Assembly: GCA_020723405.1 (NCBI GenBank)
Contig: DYIY01000018.1
Coordinates: 1 to 59,964, forward strand
Direction of reading: 5' to 3'
Origin: Thiobacillus denitrificans
Lineage (GTDB): Bacteria > Pseudomonadota > Gammaproteobacteria > Burkholderiales > Thiobacillaceae
Length of the DNA: 59,964 nt
In this document: positions 24,538 through 34,102 of the stretch, piece by piece
How positions within the stretch are numbered: the stretch's first letter is position 1
How the letters are laid out: each line of letters opens with the position of its first letter
Translations under genes and position numbers: made by a program
The notes under the pieces: model-generated
What the model saw: the letters and a program-made list of their open reading frames with translations, nothing else
Told to the model about the DNA's origin: nothing
Databases searched by the model: none

Positions 24538-26088
24538 TTACTGGGGCTGCTTCACCTTGAAACCGGTGATCTTGATGATGTCGTCGGTGGCGTAATCGTC
24601 CACCTTGGCCATGTTGCTGTCGTCGGAGTGCTGGATGCTCACGTAGGCGGTCCGGCCGTCGGGGCTGAAGGTGAAGCCGGTGGGCTCGGCGCTGGTGTCC
24701 TTCACCGACAGGATCTTCACGCAGCCGTCGGTCTTGATGTCCCGGTCGGCGCCGTCGGTCAGACAGGCGAAGATGTCGCCGTTGTTGTGGTCCTCGATGA
24801 CGTACATGTTGCCGGTGACGGGCTGGAAGGCCAGGTTGTCCACGGAGTTGAAGTCGGTATCGCCCTCCACGAAGCGGTTGGCCTCGGCCACGGCGTAACC
24901 CTTGCTCTGGGCGTTGTCGGCCAGGTAGGAGAAGCCGTTCTTGCTGTTCACTTTTTCGCCGGTGCCCATGGGGTTGGCGTCGATCATGCACAGCACCTCG
25001 CCGTAGTTCTTCGCCCCTTCGTTGCCGGTGTTGGTCCAGCAGAACCGATAGCCGGAACCGGCGTAGAGCGGGTCGAAATGGCCGTCTTCGGGGCGGTAAT
25101 AGCCGGTGGCGCCCTTGGTGTCGGCGTCAGTGCGGGCATTGGCCACGTCGTCGATGCGCACCCAGGCGCCCTGGCCGATTTCGCAACCCTGGCCGTATTG
25201 GGGGAAGCTGCTGCTGGTGGCGGCCTGGCAGGAGGCCTGGTAGGCGTAGGTGGTGCCGGACACCAGGGGGCTCAGGGCCAGGCTGGTCACCGGGCTCACA
25301 CCGTCCCAGGGCAGGGTGGGCACGAACTTGAAGATGGCGCCGCCATCCACGTCCACGGCAGCGGTGCCGGGGCGCAGCTCGTCGCCGCCCACCACCACGC
25401 CTTCGGGGGTGATGTCCAGGCCTTCCCAGGCGATCACCGGCAGGGCGGCGCGCTTGGCGATCGCGCTGCTGTCGGTCATGCCGGCACCGTCCACGATCTC
25501 GCCGGTGGCCCGGTCCTTGACGGTGTAGCCGGTGGTGGTCAGGGGGGACAGGATTTCATAGGCGCCGCCGTCATCCTCTTCCTCGGTGGCCAGGATGGTG
25601 CCCCAGGGGGTGGTGCGGATGCCGTCGCAACCGCTCATGCCGCGCAGGATGGTCTCCACGGCGCCGTTGGCCAGGCTGATGCGTTGCACCGACGGATTGA
25701 ACTTGTCGCCGGTAGCGTAGGCGCCGGTGTCGGCGTCGCCGCTCAACTGGGCGCGGCCGCCTTCGATGCAGACGATCAGGTGGCTGGGGTTGGCGGCCGG
25801 GTAGAAGGCCAGCATGTCGGCGGAGTTGGCGGCTTCCCGGGTCAGGTAGGAGGCGGACAGGCTGCCGGCCAACAGCACCTGGTCGGCGGCGGTCTGGCTG
25901 TCGGTGCGATAGGCGCCGGAAGTGGCCGGGGCGGAGGCAGTCAGAGGCTGGGCCACGCCGAACAGGGCCATGGCGTTGGCGTGCAGATGCTGTTCGGCCT
26001 GCAAGCCGAAATCGGCGGCCTGGGTGGCGGTGGCGGCCAGCAGGCCGGTCAGGGCCAGAGCCAGGGGGTGGAGGGCATGGCGATACAT
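24538..26088 (-). CDS. PhoX-like DUF839 protein
   Basis: 516 residues. Sec-type signal peptide (about 1-24, cleaved after TQA). The body shows the DUF839/PhoX beta-propeller pattern: P-E-G-L-D-I-T-P-E-G-like WEGLDITPEGVVVGGDE, DNLAFQPVTGNMYVIEDHN and PTGFTFSPDGRTAYVSIQHS near the C-terminus. True PhoX enzymes are calcium/iron alkaline phosphatases; many DUF839 proteins are uncharacterised, and the typical twin-arginine signal is absent. Phosphatase activity is thus uncertain. Monocistronic with its own terminator. Confidence 0.82.
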   Translation of the reverse strand: MYRHALHPLALALTGLLAATATQAADFGLQAEQHLHANAMALFGVAQPLTASAPATSGAYRTDSQTAADQVLLAGSLSASYLTREAANSADMLAFYPAANPSHLIVCIEGGRAQLSGDADTGAYATGDKFNPSVQRISLANGAVETILRGMSGCDGIRTTPWGTILATEEEDDGGAYEILSPLTTTGYTVKDRATGEIVDGAGMTDSSAIAKRAALPVIAWEGLDITPEGVVVGGDELRPGTAAVDVDGGAIFKFVPTLPWDGVSPVTSLALSPLVSGTTYAYQASCQAATSSSFPQYGQGCEIGQGAWVRIDDVANARTDADTKGATGYYRPEDGHFDPLYAGSGYRFCWTNTGNEGAKNYGEVLCMIDANPMGTGEKVNSKNGFSYLADNAQSKGYAVAEANRFVEGDTDFNSVDNLAFQPVTGNMYVIEDHNNGDIFACLTDGADRDIKTDGCVKILSVKDTSAEPTGFTFSPDGRTAYVSIQHSDDSNMAKVDDYATDDIIKITGFKVKQPQ

Positions 26089-26480
26089 GGAACTACTCCT
26101 CTAGGGCGGTTGCTGATGGTGTGTGCCATGCCGGACGGGGCATGGCGGGAAGGGCGGCTTGACCGCAAAGCACCGGCGCTCAGTCGAGGCCGGAGGTGAA
26201 CGGGGGGCTTGCCAGGGCGGGGTGGGGCGGGGTCCGGAGCTGCCGGATGGGGGCCCGGCCGTTGGGATCGGCGGGGCTGGCGCGGAAGAGTTGGCGCATT
26301 GGCTGGCTTTCGGCTGGCTGGTGGCGAACGTGTCGGGACATCCTCGATGGTTTCCATGACCAACGTGTGAAACCGGTCCGGCCCCGGCATGAGCCGACTG
26401 TTCCATCCCCCCTGGGCCGGGTAGGATGGCCGGGTTGACCCAACGCGTCCTGCCAAGGCGCCCTACCGGAAGCATCGAGC
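26089..26480. other. Long intergenic region between divergent genes
   Basis: 392 bases between the PhoX-like gene and the cyclase. It holds a hairpin with perfect arms GCCATGCC / GGCATGGC (26125-26146). I see no convincing gene, no tRNA and no sigma-70 promoter; TTGACC at about 26434 has no matching -10. Open frames here are low-complexity Pro/Arg shadows. Confidence 0.6.
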
Positions 26481-28682
26481 ATGACCCTGCGCACCCGCCG
26501 TTTCCTCGGCCAACTGTCCCTCAGCCTGGTTCTGCTACTGGCCCTGCTGGGCCACGTGGGCGGCCTGTACAACCTGTATCTGGTGGACAAGCTGGACGCC
26601 GCCCTCTATGACCTGAAGGTGCGCCTGTTCCGCGCCACCACCCTGGACGAACGGGTGGTGGTGGTGGACATCGACGAGAAAAGCCTCAAGGAGATCGGCC
26701 GCTGGCCCTGGTCCCGGGACGTGACCGCCAAACTGACCCGCAACCTGTTCGAGCAGTACGGCGTGGCGGCGGTGGGCTTCGACGTGGTGTTTGCGGAAGC
26801 CGACCAGAGTTCCGGCTTGCCGGTGCTGGAAAAACTGGCCCGGGGCCCCCTGGCCGGTGACGGAGGGTTCGCCGCCAGCCTGGAGCGCATCCGTCCGCAA
26901 CTGGATTTCGACGGCCGCCTGGCCGATGCCCTGGCCGCCGGCCCGGCAGTGTTGGGCTACTACTTCAACTTCGAGGAGAAGCCGGTGGTGGTGGGCCAGT
27001 TGCCTGCCCCCTTGTTCCCCTGTGCCGAAATCAACAAGCTGGGCATCACCCCCCTCCATGCCACGGGCTACAACGCCAACCTGGCCCGTCTCCAGGAAAA
27101 AGCCCCCACGGCGGCCTTCTTCAACATGGAGGCTGACTTTGACGGGGTGGCCCGGCGCATGCCGCTGGTCATCGAATTCCAGGGCCAGTGCTACGGCGCC
27201 TTGTCCCTCATGGGTACCCGGTCGGCCATGGGTGCCCAGGCCCTCCAACTCACGCCGGCCCAGGGCTATCGGCCGCCGGAATTGGACATGGAAGGCCTGC
27301 GCATCCCGGTGGACGCCCGGGGCCGGGCCCTGGTGCCCTATCGGGAAGCCGGTGCCTTCGCCTACATTCCTGCCACGGACGTGATCAACGGCCGGGTGCC
27401 CGCCGCCAATCTGGAGGGCCGGGTGGTGCTCATCGGCTCTTCGGCACCGGGCATCATGGACCTGCGCGTCACCCCCATATCCCAGGCCTTCCCCGGTGTG
27501 GAGATCCACGCCAACCTGATCTCCGGCATCCTGGACGGCACCGTGAAATGGGAGCCGGTGGGCGTGGCCGGCCTGCAAGTGGCTGCGGTGGCCGTGGTGG
27601 GCCTGCTCATGGCCGTGCTGTTGCCCATCGCCACCCCCCTGGCGGCTGCCCTGGCCGCCCTGCTGCTCACCGTGCTGCTGGCCGGCGGCAATTTCTACGC
27701 CTGGTCGGTGGCCCATGCCCAGTTGCCCCTGGCTGCTCCGCTGCTGGTGGTGTGGGGGCTGTTCGTGCTCAACATGAGCTACGGCTTTTTCGTTGAGGCC
27801 CGTTCCAAGGCCCAGATCACCAAACTGTTCGGCCAGTACATCCCCCCGGAACTGGTGGACGAGATGGCCAAGGATCCGGCCCGCTACAGCCTGCGCGGAG
27901 AATCCCGGGTGATGAGCGTGCTGTTCTCCGACATCGTCGGCTTCACCCATTTCTCGGAAAAACTTGAGGCCGCCCAACTGGCCGAGATGCTCAACGTCTA
28001 CCTGTCGGCCATGACCCGGGTGGTACAGAGCGGCCGGGGCACCATAGACAAGTACATCGGCGACGCCATCATGGCCTTCTGGGGCGCCCCCATGAGCGAC
28101 GACCAGCACGCCCGGGACGCCGTTCTGGCCGCCCTGGCCATGCAGGCCGCCCTGCCGGAACTCAACCCGGTCCTGGAGGCCCGGGGCTGGCCGCCGGTGA
28201 AGATCGGCGTGGGGGTCAACACCGGGCGCATGAGCGTGGGCAACATGGGCTCGGAGTTCCGCATGGCCTACACGGTCATGGCCGACGCGGTGAACCTGGC
28301 CTCCCGCCTCGAAGCCCTCACCCGCCAGTATGGCGTGGGGGTGCTGGTGGGGGAGGCCACCCGGGCGGAATGTCCGGATCTGGCCTTCCAGTTGGTGGAC
28401 CGGGTGCGGGTCAAGGGCAAGGATGTGCCGGTGGCCATCTACGAACCCCTGGGGGTGGCCGCCGAACTGCCACCGGCGCGGCTCAAGGAGGCGGAAGGTT
28501 TCGAAGCGGCCCTGGCCGACTACCAGGCCCGCCGCTGGGACGAGGCGGAGATCAAGCTCATGGAATTGGGCCGCACCGAACCCCGGCCCCTTTACCAGGT
28601 CTATCTGGACCGGGTGACCCACTTCCGCTTCAACCCGCCTCCGGCGGATTGGGACGGGGTCTTCACCTTTACCAGCAAGTAG
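26481..28682 (+). CDS. CHASE2-domain class III adenylate/guanylate cyclase
   Basis: 733 residues. N-terminal membrane anchor (about 10-30), extracytoplasmic CHASE2 sensor domain (about 35-345), three closely spaced transmembrane segments (about 360-440), then a class III cyclase domain (about 470-650). Metal-binding Asp484 in FSDIVGFT and Asp528 in KYIGDAIMAFW, plus VMADAVNLASRLE for transition-state Asn/Arg. Substrate, ATP or GTP, cannot be fixed by eye. A tail (about 660-733) may be TPR-like. A phosphodiesterase gene follows 61 bases on, so synthesis and breakdown of a cyclic nucleotide are encoded together. Confidence 0.93.
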   Translation: MTLRTRRFLGQLSLSLVLLLALLGHVGGLYNLYLVDKLDAALYDLKVRLFRATTLDERVVVVDIDEKSLKEIGRWPWSRDVTAKLTRNLFEQYGVAAVGFDVVFAEADQSSGLPVLEKLARGPLAGDGGFAASLERIRPQLDFDGRLADALAAGPAVLGYYFNFEEKPVVVGQLPAPLFPCAEINKLGITPLHATGYNANLARLQEKAPTAAFFNMEADFDGVARRMPLVIEFQGQCYGALSLMGTRSAMGAQALQLTPAQGYRPPELDMEGLRIPVDARGRALVPYREAGAFAYIPATDVINGRVPAANLEGRVVLIGSSAPGIMDLRVTPISQAFPGVEIHANLISGILDGTVKWEPVGVAGLQVAAVAVVGLLMAVLLPIATPLAAALAALLLTVLLAGGNFYAWSVAHAQLPLAAPLLVVWGLFVLNMSYGFFVEARSKAQITKLFGQYIPPELVDEMAKDPARYSLRGESRVMSVLFSDIVGFTHFSEKLEAAQLAEMLNVYLSAMTRVVQSGRGTIDKYIGDAIMAFWGAPMSDDQHARDAVLAALAMQAALPELNPVLEARGWPPVKIGVGVNTGRMSVGNMGSEFRMAYTVMADAVNLASRLEALTRQYGVGVLVGEATRAECPDLAFQLVDRVRVKGKDVPVAIYEPLGVAAELPPARLKEAEGFEAALADYQARRWDEAEIKLMELGRTEPRPLYQVYLDRVTHFRFNPPPADWDGVFTFTSK

Positions 28683-28743
28683 CCGATAAGGCGGGAAAGC
28701 GGGACGGACAACCCGCGGACACGACAGAAGGAAAGGAGTCCCT

Positions 28744-29502
28744 GTGCGCATCGAGGTACTGGGCTGTTCCGGCGGCATCGGCGACGGCCGCCACACCACG
28801 TCCTTCCTGGTGGACGAGGACATCCTGCTGGATGCCGGCAGCGGCGTGACCACCCTGTCCCTGGCCGCCCTGGCGCGGATCCGCCACGTGTTCATCACCC
28901 ACAGCCACCTGGACCACATCCTGGCCCTGCCGCTGCTGCTCGACAGCGTGGCCGCCCACCGGAACGAGCCCCTGGTCCTGCATGCCATTCCCGAGGTGCT
29001 GGAAATCCTCAAGGACCACCTGTTCAACTGGCGCATCTGGCCCGACTTTGCCCGGGTGCCCTCGCCCGACGCCCCCTTCCTGCGTTACGCCCCCCTGGCC
29101 ATGAACGCCCCCCTGGACCTGGACGGACGGCAGATCACCGCCATCCCGGCCCACCACGTGGTGCCCGCCACCGGATTCCTGCTGCGCAGCGCCACCGGCA
29201 GTTGGCTGTTCTCCGGGGACACCGACGCCCACCCGGCCCTGTGGGATGCGGCCAACGCCGCCCCGGACCTGCGCCATCTGCTGGTGGAATGCTCCTTCGT
29301 CGATGCCCAGAAGAGCATCGCCCACGCCTCCCGGCACTACCATCCGGCCCGCCTGGTGGCCGACCTGGGCAAGCTGAAACCCGGCGTTGAAGTGTGGATC
29401 AGCCACCTGAAACCCGGTGGTGAGGCCAGGATCATGGAGGAACTGGCGGCGGCGCCCTGTCCCGTGGCGGCCCTCAGGCAGGGCCAGGTGTTCCAGGTCT
29501 GA
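28744..29502 (+). CDS. Class II (MBL-fold) cyclic-nucleotide phosphodiesterase
   Basis: 252 residues from GTG 28744 with GGAAAGGAG upstream. Metallo-beta-lactamase fold with THSHLDH (residues 52-58), the zinc-binding motif characteristic of class II cAMP phosphodiesterases, later ligands in AIPAHHV and FSGDTDAHP, and a C-terminal ISHLKPGGE. It probably hydrolyses the product of the cyclase encoded upstream. A general MBL hydrolase role cannot be excluded. Confidence 0.85.
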   Translation: MRIEVLGCSGGIGDGRHTTSFLVDEDILLDAGSGVTTLSLAALARIRHVFITHSHLDHILALPLLLDSVAAHRNEPLVLHAIPEVLEILKDHLFNWRIWPDFARVPSPDAPFLRYAPLAMNAPLDLDGRQITAIPAHHVVPATGFLLRSATGSWLFSGDTDAHPALWDAANAAPDLRHLLVECSFVDAQKSIAHASRHYHPARLVADLGKLKPGVEVWISHLKPGGEARIMEELAAAPCPVAALRQGQVFQV

Positions 29503-29539
29503 TGTCCCGCCGCGCCGTCGGGGCGCGGGCAGGGAGGGG

Positions 29540-30349
29540 TCAGCCGCCCGCCTGGCCGCGCAGGGCCGGCGTCACGTGGGGCGTGAGGGTCTGCAACAGT
29601 TGCACGAACACCTTGGGGTTGCCCGCCACCAGGTTGCCCGACTTCAGGTAGTCCTCTTCCCCGGCGAAGTCGCTCACCAGGCCCCCGGCCTCCAGGATCA
29701 GCAGGCAGCCGGCGGCGATGTCCCAGGGGGACAGGCCGATCTCGAAGAAGCCGTCGGTGTAGCCGGCGGCCAGCCAGGCCAGGTCCAGGGAGGCGGAGCC
29801 GGGGCGGCGCAGGCCCGAGCATTTCTGCACCAAGTCGCGGAACATGCCGGTGTAGGCGTCCAGGTGGGTGAAGTCCCGGTAGGGGAAGCCGGTGCCGATC
29901 AGGGCGTCCTGGAGCTTGTCCCGCTTGGACACCCGGATGCGCCGGTCGTTGAGGAAGGCGCCCCGGCCCCGGCTGGCGGTGTACAGGTCGTTGCGCACCG
30001 GGTCGTAGACCACGGCCTGGGACAGTTGCCCCCGATGCAGCAGGGCGATGGAGATGGCGTACTGGGGAAAGCCGTGGAGGAAGTTGGTGGTGCCGTCCAG
30101 GGGGTCGATGATCCACTGGTACTCCGATTCGCCGGAGATGCCCGACTCCTCGGCTAGAATCGCATGCTTGGGATAAGCCTCCAGCAGGGTTTCGATGATG
30201 GCCTGTTCGGCGGCGTGGTCCACTTCGCTGACGAAGTCGTTTTCCCGCTTGGCCCGCACGGTGAGGCGGTCCAGGTCCATGGAAGCGCGGTTGATGATGG
30301 CGCCAGCGCGCCGGGCGGCCTTGACCGCCGTGTTGAGCATCGGGTGCAT
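29540..30349 (-). CDS. suhB: Inositol-1-monophosphatase SuhB
   Basis: 269 residues from ATG 30349. Li-sensitive, Mg-dependent phosphatase fold with [34 protein letters not shown] (metal-binding) and [15 protein letters not shown]. In E. coli SuhB also joins the NusA/NusG antitermination complex on rRNA. Divergent from trmJ with only 39 bases between the starts, a conserved arrangement. The frame extends far upstream antisense to trmJ; that is a shadow. Confidence 0.96.
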   Translation of the reverse strand: MHPMLNTAVKAARRAGAIINRASMDLDRLTVRAKRENDFVSEVDHAAEQAIIETLLEAYPKHAILAEESGISGESEYQWIIDPLDGTTNFLHGFPQYAISIALLHRGQLSQAVVYDPVRNDLYTASRGRGAFLNDRRIRVSKRDKLQDALIGTGFPYRDFTHLDAYTGMFRDLVQKCSGLRRPGSASLDLAWLAAGYTDGFFEIGLSPWDIAAGCLLILEAGGLVSDFAGEEDYLKSGNLVAGNPKVFVQLLQTLTPHVTPALRGQAGG

Positions 30350-30388
30350 GATTGTCCAAAGAGCATTGAATTCAGGGCGAATTCTACC

Positions 30389-31114
30389 GTGAACCAAGAT
30401 TCCCGACTGAGCCGGGTCCGCGTCGTACTGGTGGAAACCAGTCATCCCGGCAACCTGGGGGCCGCCGCCCGGGCCATGAAGGTCATGGGCTTGACCGATC
30501 TGGTCCTGGTGAATCCCCGCTGCACCATCGACGCGGAAGCCCGGGCCCGGGCCTCCGGCGCGGCAGACGTGCTGGAGGCAGCCCGCATCGTGGCCAGCCT
30601 GGACGAGGCCCTGGCCGACACGGTGCTGGCCGCCGCCTGCACCTCCCGGCGCCGGGACCTGCCCCATCCCGCCTTCACCCCCCGCCAGGCTGCGCCGGAA
30701 ATGCTGGCCTTGGCCAGCGCCGAGCCCGTGGCCCTGGTGTTCGGCTCGGAAACCTTCGGCCTGTCCAATGAGCAACTCATGAAGTGCCGCTGGTTGATCA
30801 ACATCCCCACCAACCCGGATTACGCCTCCCTCAACCTGGGGGCGGCGGTGCAGGTGCTGGCCTACGAACTGCGGGCCGCCGCCGTGGATGCGGTGCTGCC
30901 CCTGCCCGAATTCGAGCCCGCCCCCCACGCGGCCCAGGAAGCCTTGCTGCTGGAACTGGAAAAGGCGCTGGTGACGGTCGGTTTCCACGACCCGGCCAAC
31001 CCCAAGCGCCTCATGCCCCGGCTGCGCCGTTTCTTCGCCAAGGCGGGCCTGGAAAAGGAGGAACTGGCCATCTGGCGGGGTATCGTGGCCGCCATGGGCC
31101 AGCATCGGGGTTGA
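30389..31114 (+). CDS. trmJ: tRNA (Cm32/Um32) methyltransferase TrmJ
   Basis: 241 residues from GTG 30389. SPOUT methyltransferase with [20 protein letters not shown] (motif 1), [16 protein letters not shown] (motif 2) and [21 protein letters not shown] in parts (motif 3), all diagnostic for the TrmJ/TrmH-like family. Methylates ribose 32 of tRNA. Start chosen because upstream codons read through the suhB start and lack family similarity. Confidence 0.93.
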   Translation: MNQDSRLSRVRVVLVETSHPGNLGAAARAMKVMGLTDLVLVNPRCTIDAEARARASGAADVLEAARIVASLDEALADTVLAAACTSRRRDLPHPAFTPRQAAPEMLALASAEPVALVFGSETFGLSNEQLMKCRWLINIPTNPDYASLNLGAAVQVLAYELRAAAVDAVLPLPEFEPAPHAAQEALLLELEKALVTVGFHDPANPKRLMPRLRRFFAKAGLEKEELAIWRGIVAAMGQHRG

Positions 31115-31127
31115 TGCTGGCTGGTGC

Positions 31128-31374
31128 GATTCAACCTTGATTCCTCAGTCACCGCTCTATTGTTCTCGTCATGCCGCAAGGATGTTGAATCTCGCGCCTT
31201 CGATCACCCCCAGCCGTTGGGTGACCCCGCCACACGCCCGCTTGCGTGACTGTGCGGGCGCCTGGCTTCGTCGTTCCTCCTTGCAGCCCCCGGCCTGCGG
31301 CAGCGTCGCTTCGCGCCGACCACCCACGCAGTCACGCCTTCGGACCTGTTCAACCGAGGAATCAAGGTTCAATC
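31128..31374. repeat. Inverted-repeat-bounded non-coding element (MITE-like)
   Basis: A 247-base unit bounded by GATTCAACCTTGATTCCTC (31128-31146) and its inverted copy GAGGAATCAAGGTTCAATC (31356-31374), one mismatch. Inside, GCGTGACTG (31244-31252) and CAGTCACGC (31329-31337) form a second perfect inverted pair. No coding frame stands out. The right arm supplies the stop codon of the histidine kinase gene. Suggests a non-autonomous mobile element. Confidence 0.6.
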
Positions 31375-32694
31375 CACCCCCCGGGGCAGGTTGACCGTGG
31401 CCCGCAGGCCCCCTTCCGGCCGGTTGGTGAGTGTGACTTCCCCACCATGGGCCCGAGCCAGGTTGCGGGCAATGGCCAATCCCAGGCCCACCCCGCCGGT
31501 GGCCCGGTTGCGGGATGCCTCGCCGCGACGGAAGGGCTCGAACATCTGTTCCAGCCGGTCCTCGGCAATGCCTGGTCCCTGGTCATCGACGTGCAGGACC
31601 AGTTCGACCGGGCTGTCGGACACCCTGATCCGGGCAGCCCCGCCGTAACGAACGGCATTTTCCAGGAGATTGGCCAGGCAGCGTTTGAGGGCCTGGGGCC
31701 GGGCGCGCAGGGGATGCAGAGCTTCGCCGAGGATTTCCACCTTCTCTCCCAGGGCCTCCAAATCGTCCCGCAGGGTGGAGAGCAGGGCGTTCACGTCCAA
31801 CTGCACGCTGGCTTCCTTGCGGGCCTCGCCACGCAGGAAGTCCAGGGTGGCGGCAATCATGGTTTCCATGTCCTCCAGATCGCGCAGGAATTTTTCCCGC
31901 TGTGCTGGGTTGTCCATCATCTCTGCACGCAGTTTCAGGCGGGTGATGGGGGTTTTCAGATCATGGGACACGGCGGCCAGGATGCGCAGCCGGTCCTCCA
32001 GGTAGCTGGCCAGGCGGTTTTGCATGGTGTTGAAGGCGTGGGCGGCCTGACGCACTTCCTTGGGGCCCGTTTCCGGCAAGGGGGGGCCGGACAGGTTCCG
32101 GCCCAGGGCGTCTGCGGCCCTGGCCAGCCGGCGCAGGGGCTGTACCGCCCAGCGCATGGCTGCCAGGGCGAGTATGGCAATGCCGATGAAGTAGCCGGTG
32201 AGCAGGGGCAGATGGCGGCTGGGTACCACACCTTCGTCCTCGGGGTAACGGTGGGCGGCCAGCACGACCTGACCATCCTTCAGGACGAAGGATATGCGTG
32301 TCACGATGGGGATGCCGGCAGGGGTTTCATCCGGCCCCCCGGCCACCGCCACCTGGCGCTGGAGCCCCAGTTCCCGGTGCAGCCGGGCCTGGAGCTTGCC
32401 CAGGGCGCCGACGGTGCTGCCTGGCACGGGCTGGCTGGTCAGCATGAAGGTGATGCGCGGCGAGGTGAGCACCCGCAGCAATTCCGCCCGCTCCGCCGGA
32501 GGCGTACGGTCCAGCTTTTCCGCCACCGTGGCCAGTCGCTGGACCAGGGGTCCGGCGATAAGGTGGGAAAGCAGGCGTTCCCGTTCCTCTTGGTAGAGTT
32601 GTTCGGAAATCCACTGGGCGGACAGCAGTCCCACCAGCAGTACCGCAGTCACCCGCAGGTAGATGGAATCAAGGCCTTGCCACAACCGTTTCAT
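31369..32694 (-). CDS. Sensor histidine kinase of a metal-type two-component system
   Basis: 441 residues. Transmembrane segments at about 11-30 and 165-184 flank a periplasmic sensor of about 130 residues. HAMP (about 185-240), HisKA with VSHDLKTPITRLKLR (His244), and HATPase with NLLENAVRYGG, DDQGPGI and GGVGLGLAIARN. EnvZ-like architecture. It overlaps the response regulator gene by four bases (ATGA) and is divergent from the metal-efflux operon, so it probably regulates it. The C-terminus ends inside a repeat arm (G-V-D then stop), so the last residues may be altered. Confidence 0.93.
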   Translation of the reverse strand: MKRLWQGLDSIYLRVTAVLLVGLLSAQWISEQLYQEERERLLSHLIAGPLVQRLATVAEKLDRTPPAERAELLRVLTSPRITFMLTSQPVPGSTVGALGKLQARLHRELGLQRQVAVAGGPDETPAGIPIVTRISFVLKDGQVVLAAHRYPEDEGVVPSRHLPLLTGYFIGIAILALAAMRWAVQPLRRLARAADALGRNLSGPPLPETGPKEVRQAAHAFNTMQNRLASYLEDRLRILAAVSHDLKTPITRLKLRAEMMDNPAQREKFLRDLEDMETMIAATLDFLRGEARKEASVQLDVNALLSTLRDDLEALGEKVEILGEALHPLRARPQALKRCLANLLENAVRYGGAARIRVSDSPVELVLHVDDQGPGIAEDRLEQMFEPFRRGEASRNRATGGVGLGLAIARNLARAHGGEVTLTNRPEGGLRATVNLPRGVD

Positions 32695-33407
32695 AGCCGC
32701 ACCACCGGCACCGCCAGCACGTAACCCTCGTTACGCACGGTTTTGATCAGACGGGGTTCCCGGGGGTCGTCTCCCAGCTTGCGGCGCAGGCGGCCCACCT
32801 GCACGTCCACGGCCCGGTCGAAGGCGCCCGCTTCACGGCCCTGGGTGAATTCCAGCATCTGGTCCCGTGACAGCACCCGGTTGGGGTGTTCCAGCAGGGT
32901 GCGCAGCAGCTTGTATTCAGCCCCGGAAAGATCCACCACCACCCCAGCCGGGGAAAGCAGTTGCCGGAGACGGGTGTCCAGGATCCAACCCAGGAAGTGG
33001 AAGCTGCGAACGTCCTCATCAGCCATGTTTTCAGGAAGGCTGCCGGCCCGGCGCAGGATGCTCTTGACCCGGGCCAGCAGTTCCCGTGGATTGAAGGGTT
33101 TGGACAGGTAATCGTCGGCACCCATTTCCAGTCCAACGATGCGATCCACTTCATCACCCCGGGCAGTCAGCATGAGGATGGGAATGCGGCTGATCGCGCG
33201 CAACTTGCGGCATAGGGCCAATCCATCTTCGCCGGGCAGCATCACGTCCAGGATCACTAGGTCGAAACGGGCGTTGTCCAGGACACGCTGCATCTGCCGT
33301 CCATCAGCCACGGCGGTGACCCGGAAGCCCGCCTGACCCAGGTAATCCCGCAGCAGGTCCCGCAATTCTCCATCGTCGTCCACCACCAGCAGATGGTCCT
33401 GTTTCAT
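32691..33407 (-). CDS. OmpR-family response regulator
   Basis: 238 residues. Receiver domain with acidic pocket (D10-D12), phospho-acceptor Asp54 in VILDVMLPGEDG, Thr/Lys switch residues (MLTARGD, KPFNPREL), and a C-terminal winged helix with RVLSRDQMLEFTQGREAGAF and VGRLRRKLGDDP and LIKTVRNEGYVL. First gene of the regulator-kinase pair. ATG 33407 is the natural family start (MKQDHLLVVDDD); the frame extends 83 codons further upstream without family sequence. Confidence 0.95.
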   Translation of the reverse strand: MKQDHLLVVDDDGELRDLLRDYLGQAGFRVTAVADGRQMQRVLDNARFDLVILDVMLPGEDGLALCRKLRAISRIPILMLTARGDEVDRIVGLEMGADDYLSKPFNPRELLARVKSILRRAGSLPENMADEDVRSFHFLGWILDTRLRQLLSPAGVVVDLSGAEYKLLRTLLEHPNRVLSRDQMLEFTQGREAGAFDRAVDVQVGRLRRKLGDDPREPRLIKTVRNEGYVLAVPVVRL

Positions 33408-33464
33408 CACGTTGCCCCTTCCCTTGACGGCATTATTTTCCGGCTGGAGGACCGGTGCACGCCA

Positions 33465-33515
33465 GTTTGTAAATTGAAGTAACAAGAGCCGGGCTTGTCG
33501 CGCAAGCTTACAAAC
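33465..33515. promoter_or_regulatory. Possible response-regulator operator
   Basis: GTTTGTAA (33465-33472) and TTACAAAC (33508-33515) are perfect eight-base arms in the AT-rich gap between the divergent regulator and metal-resistance genes. Another TTAC pair follows at about 33523 and 33542. The position suits a shared operator, with no direct evidence. Confidence 0.4.
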
Positions 33516-33633
33516 AGCCCCATTTACGGTTATTGGCCCGTTACACCTGCTTGCTCTAATCGAATCGAGGTTGATCGACATGTCTTCCGGCCGGGTGGCC
33601 GGAAGCGAGAGACCCTTCCGAATGGAGACCATC

Positions 33634-33993
33634 ATGCGTACCGCCAAACGAATCACTTCTGCCCTGGGGCTGGCCCTGGTGTTGGCCGTCGGTCTGGTTC
33701 ACGGGGTCGAACCGGCACCCGCAGCAACAACGGCAAAGGAAGTCATCTACGGCAGCCAGTTGATGACCCGCCAGGAACGGATTGATTACCGGGCCAGGCT
33801 GCGGACCGCCAAGACCGCCGAGGAACGGGACCAGATTCGTCGGGAGCATCACCAGGCCATGCAGGCCAGGGCCCAGGCCCAGGGCATGAACTTGCCGGAC
33901 ATGCCGCCCGACGTGGGGGGCGGTATGGGGCCGGGGGGGGCAGGCATGGGCCCAGGCGGTGGCATGGGCCCGGGGGGCGGACGCAATCGTTGA
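33634..33993 (+). CDS. Periplasmic Gly/Met-rich protein next to metal efflux genes
   Basis: 119 residues from ATG 33634 (GGAG six bases upstream). Signal peptide about 1-30. The middle (YGSQLMTRQERIDYRARLR, KTAEERDQIRREHHQAMQAR) is a charged helical domain seen near Cus/Czc-type operons. The tail is a repeat of G-M-G-P-G-G units (about 95-117) with Met and Gly, suggesting metal contact, for example copper or silver. Metal binding is inferred, not shown. First gene divergent from the two-component genes. Upstream in-frame ATGs at 33571 and 33622 are possible starts. Confidence 0.75.
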   Translation: MRTAKRITSALGLALVLAVGLVHGVEPAPAATTAKEVIYGSQLMTRQERIDYRARLRTAKTAEERDQIRREHHQAMQARAQAQGMNLPDMPPDVGGGMGPGGAGMGPGGGMGPGGGRNR

Positions 33994-34038
33994 GGGTCCC
34001 CGTCTTGGCCAGGGCCTGATCACGGGCCTGTTGGTTTC

Positions 34039-34070
34039 GGACGGCGCCTTCCGGCGCCGTCCTTCTGTTT
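34039..34070 (+). terminator. Attenuator-like hairpin before the RND adaptor gene
   Basis: GGACGGCGCC, loop TTCC, GGCGCCGTCC: a perfect ten-pair stem followed by TTCTGTTT, between the periplasmic protein gene and the adaptor gene. It may partly terminate and so lower expression of the pump relative to the first gene. Confidence 0.65.
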
Positions 34071-34102
34071 ACCCCGATCATCGCTTACTCCCTGGAGTCT
34101 CC

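Noticed and set aside
26535-29036. 833-codon antisense frame over the cyclase
   Set aside because: His/Gly/Gln-rich shadow without domains.
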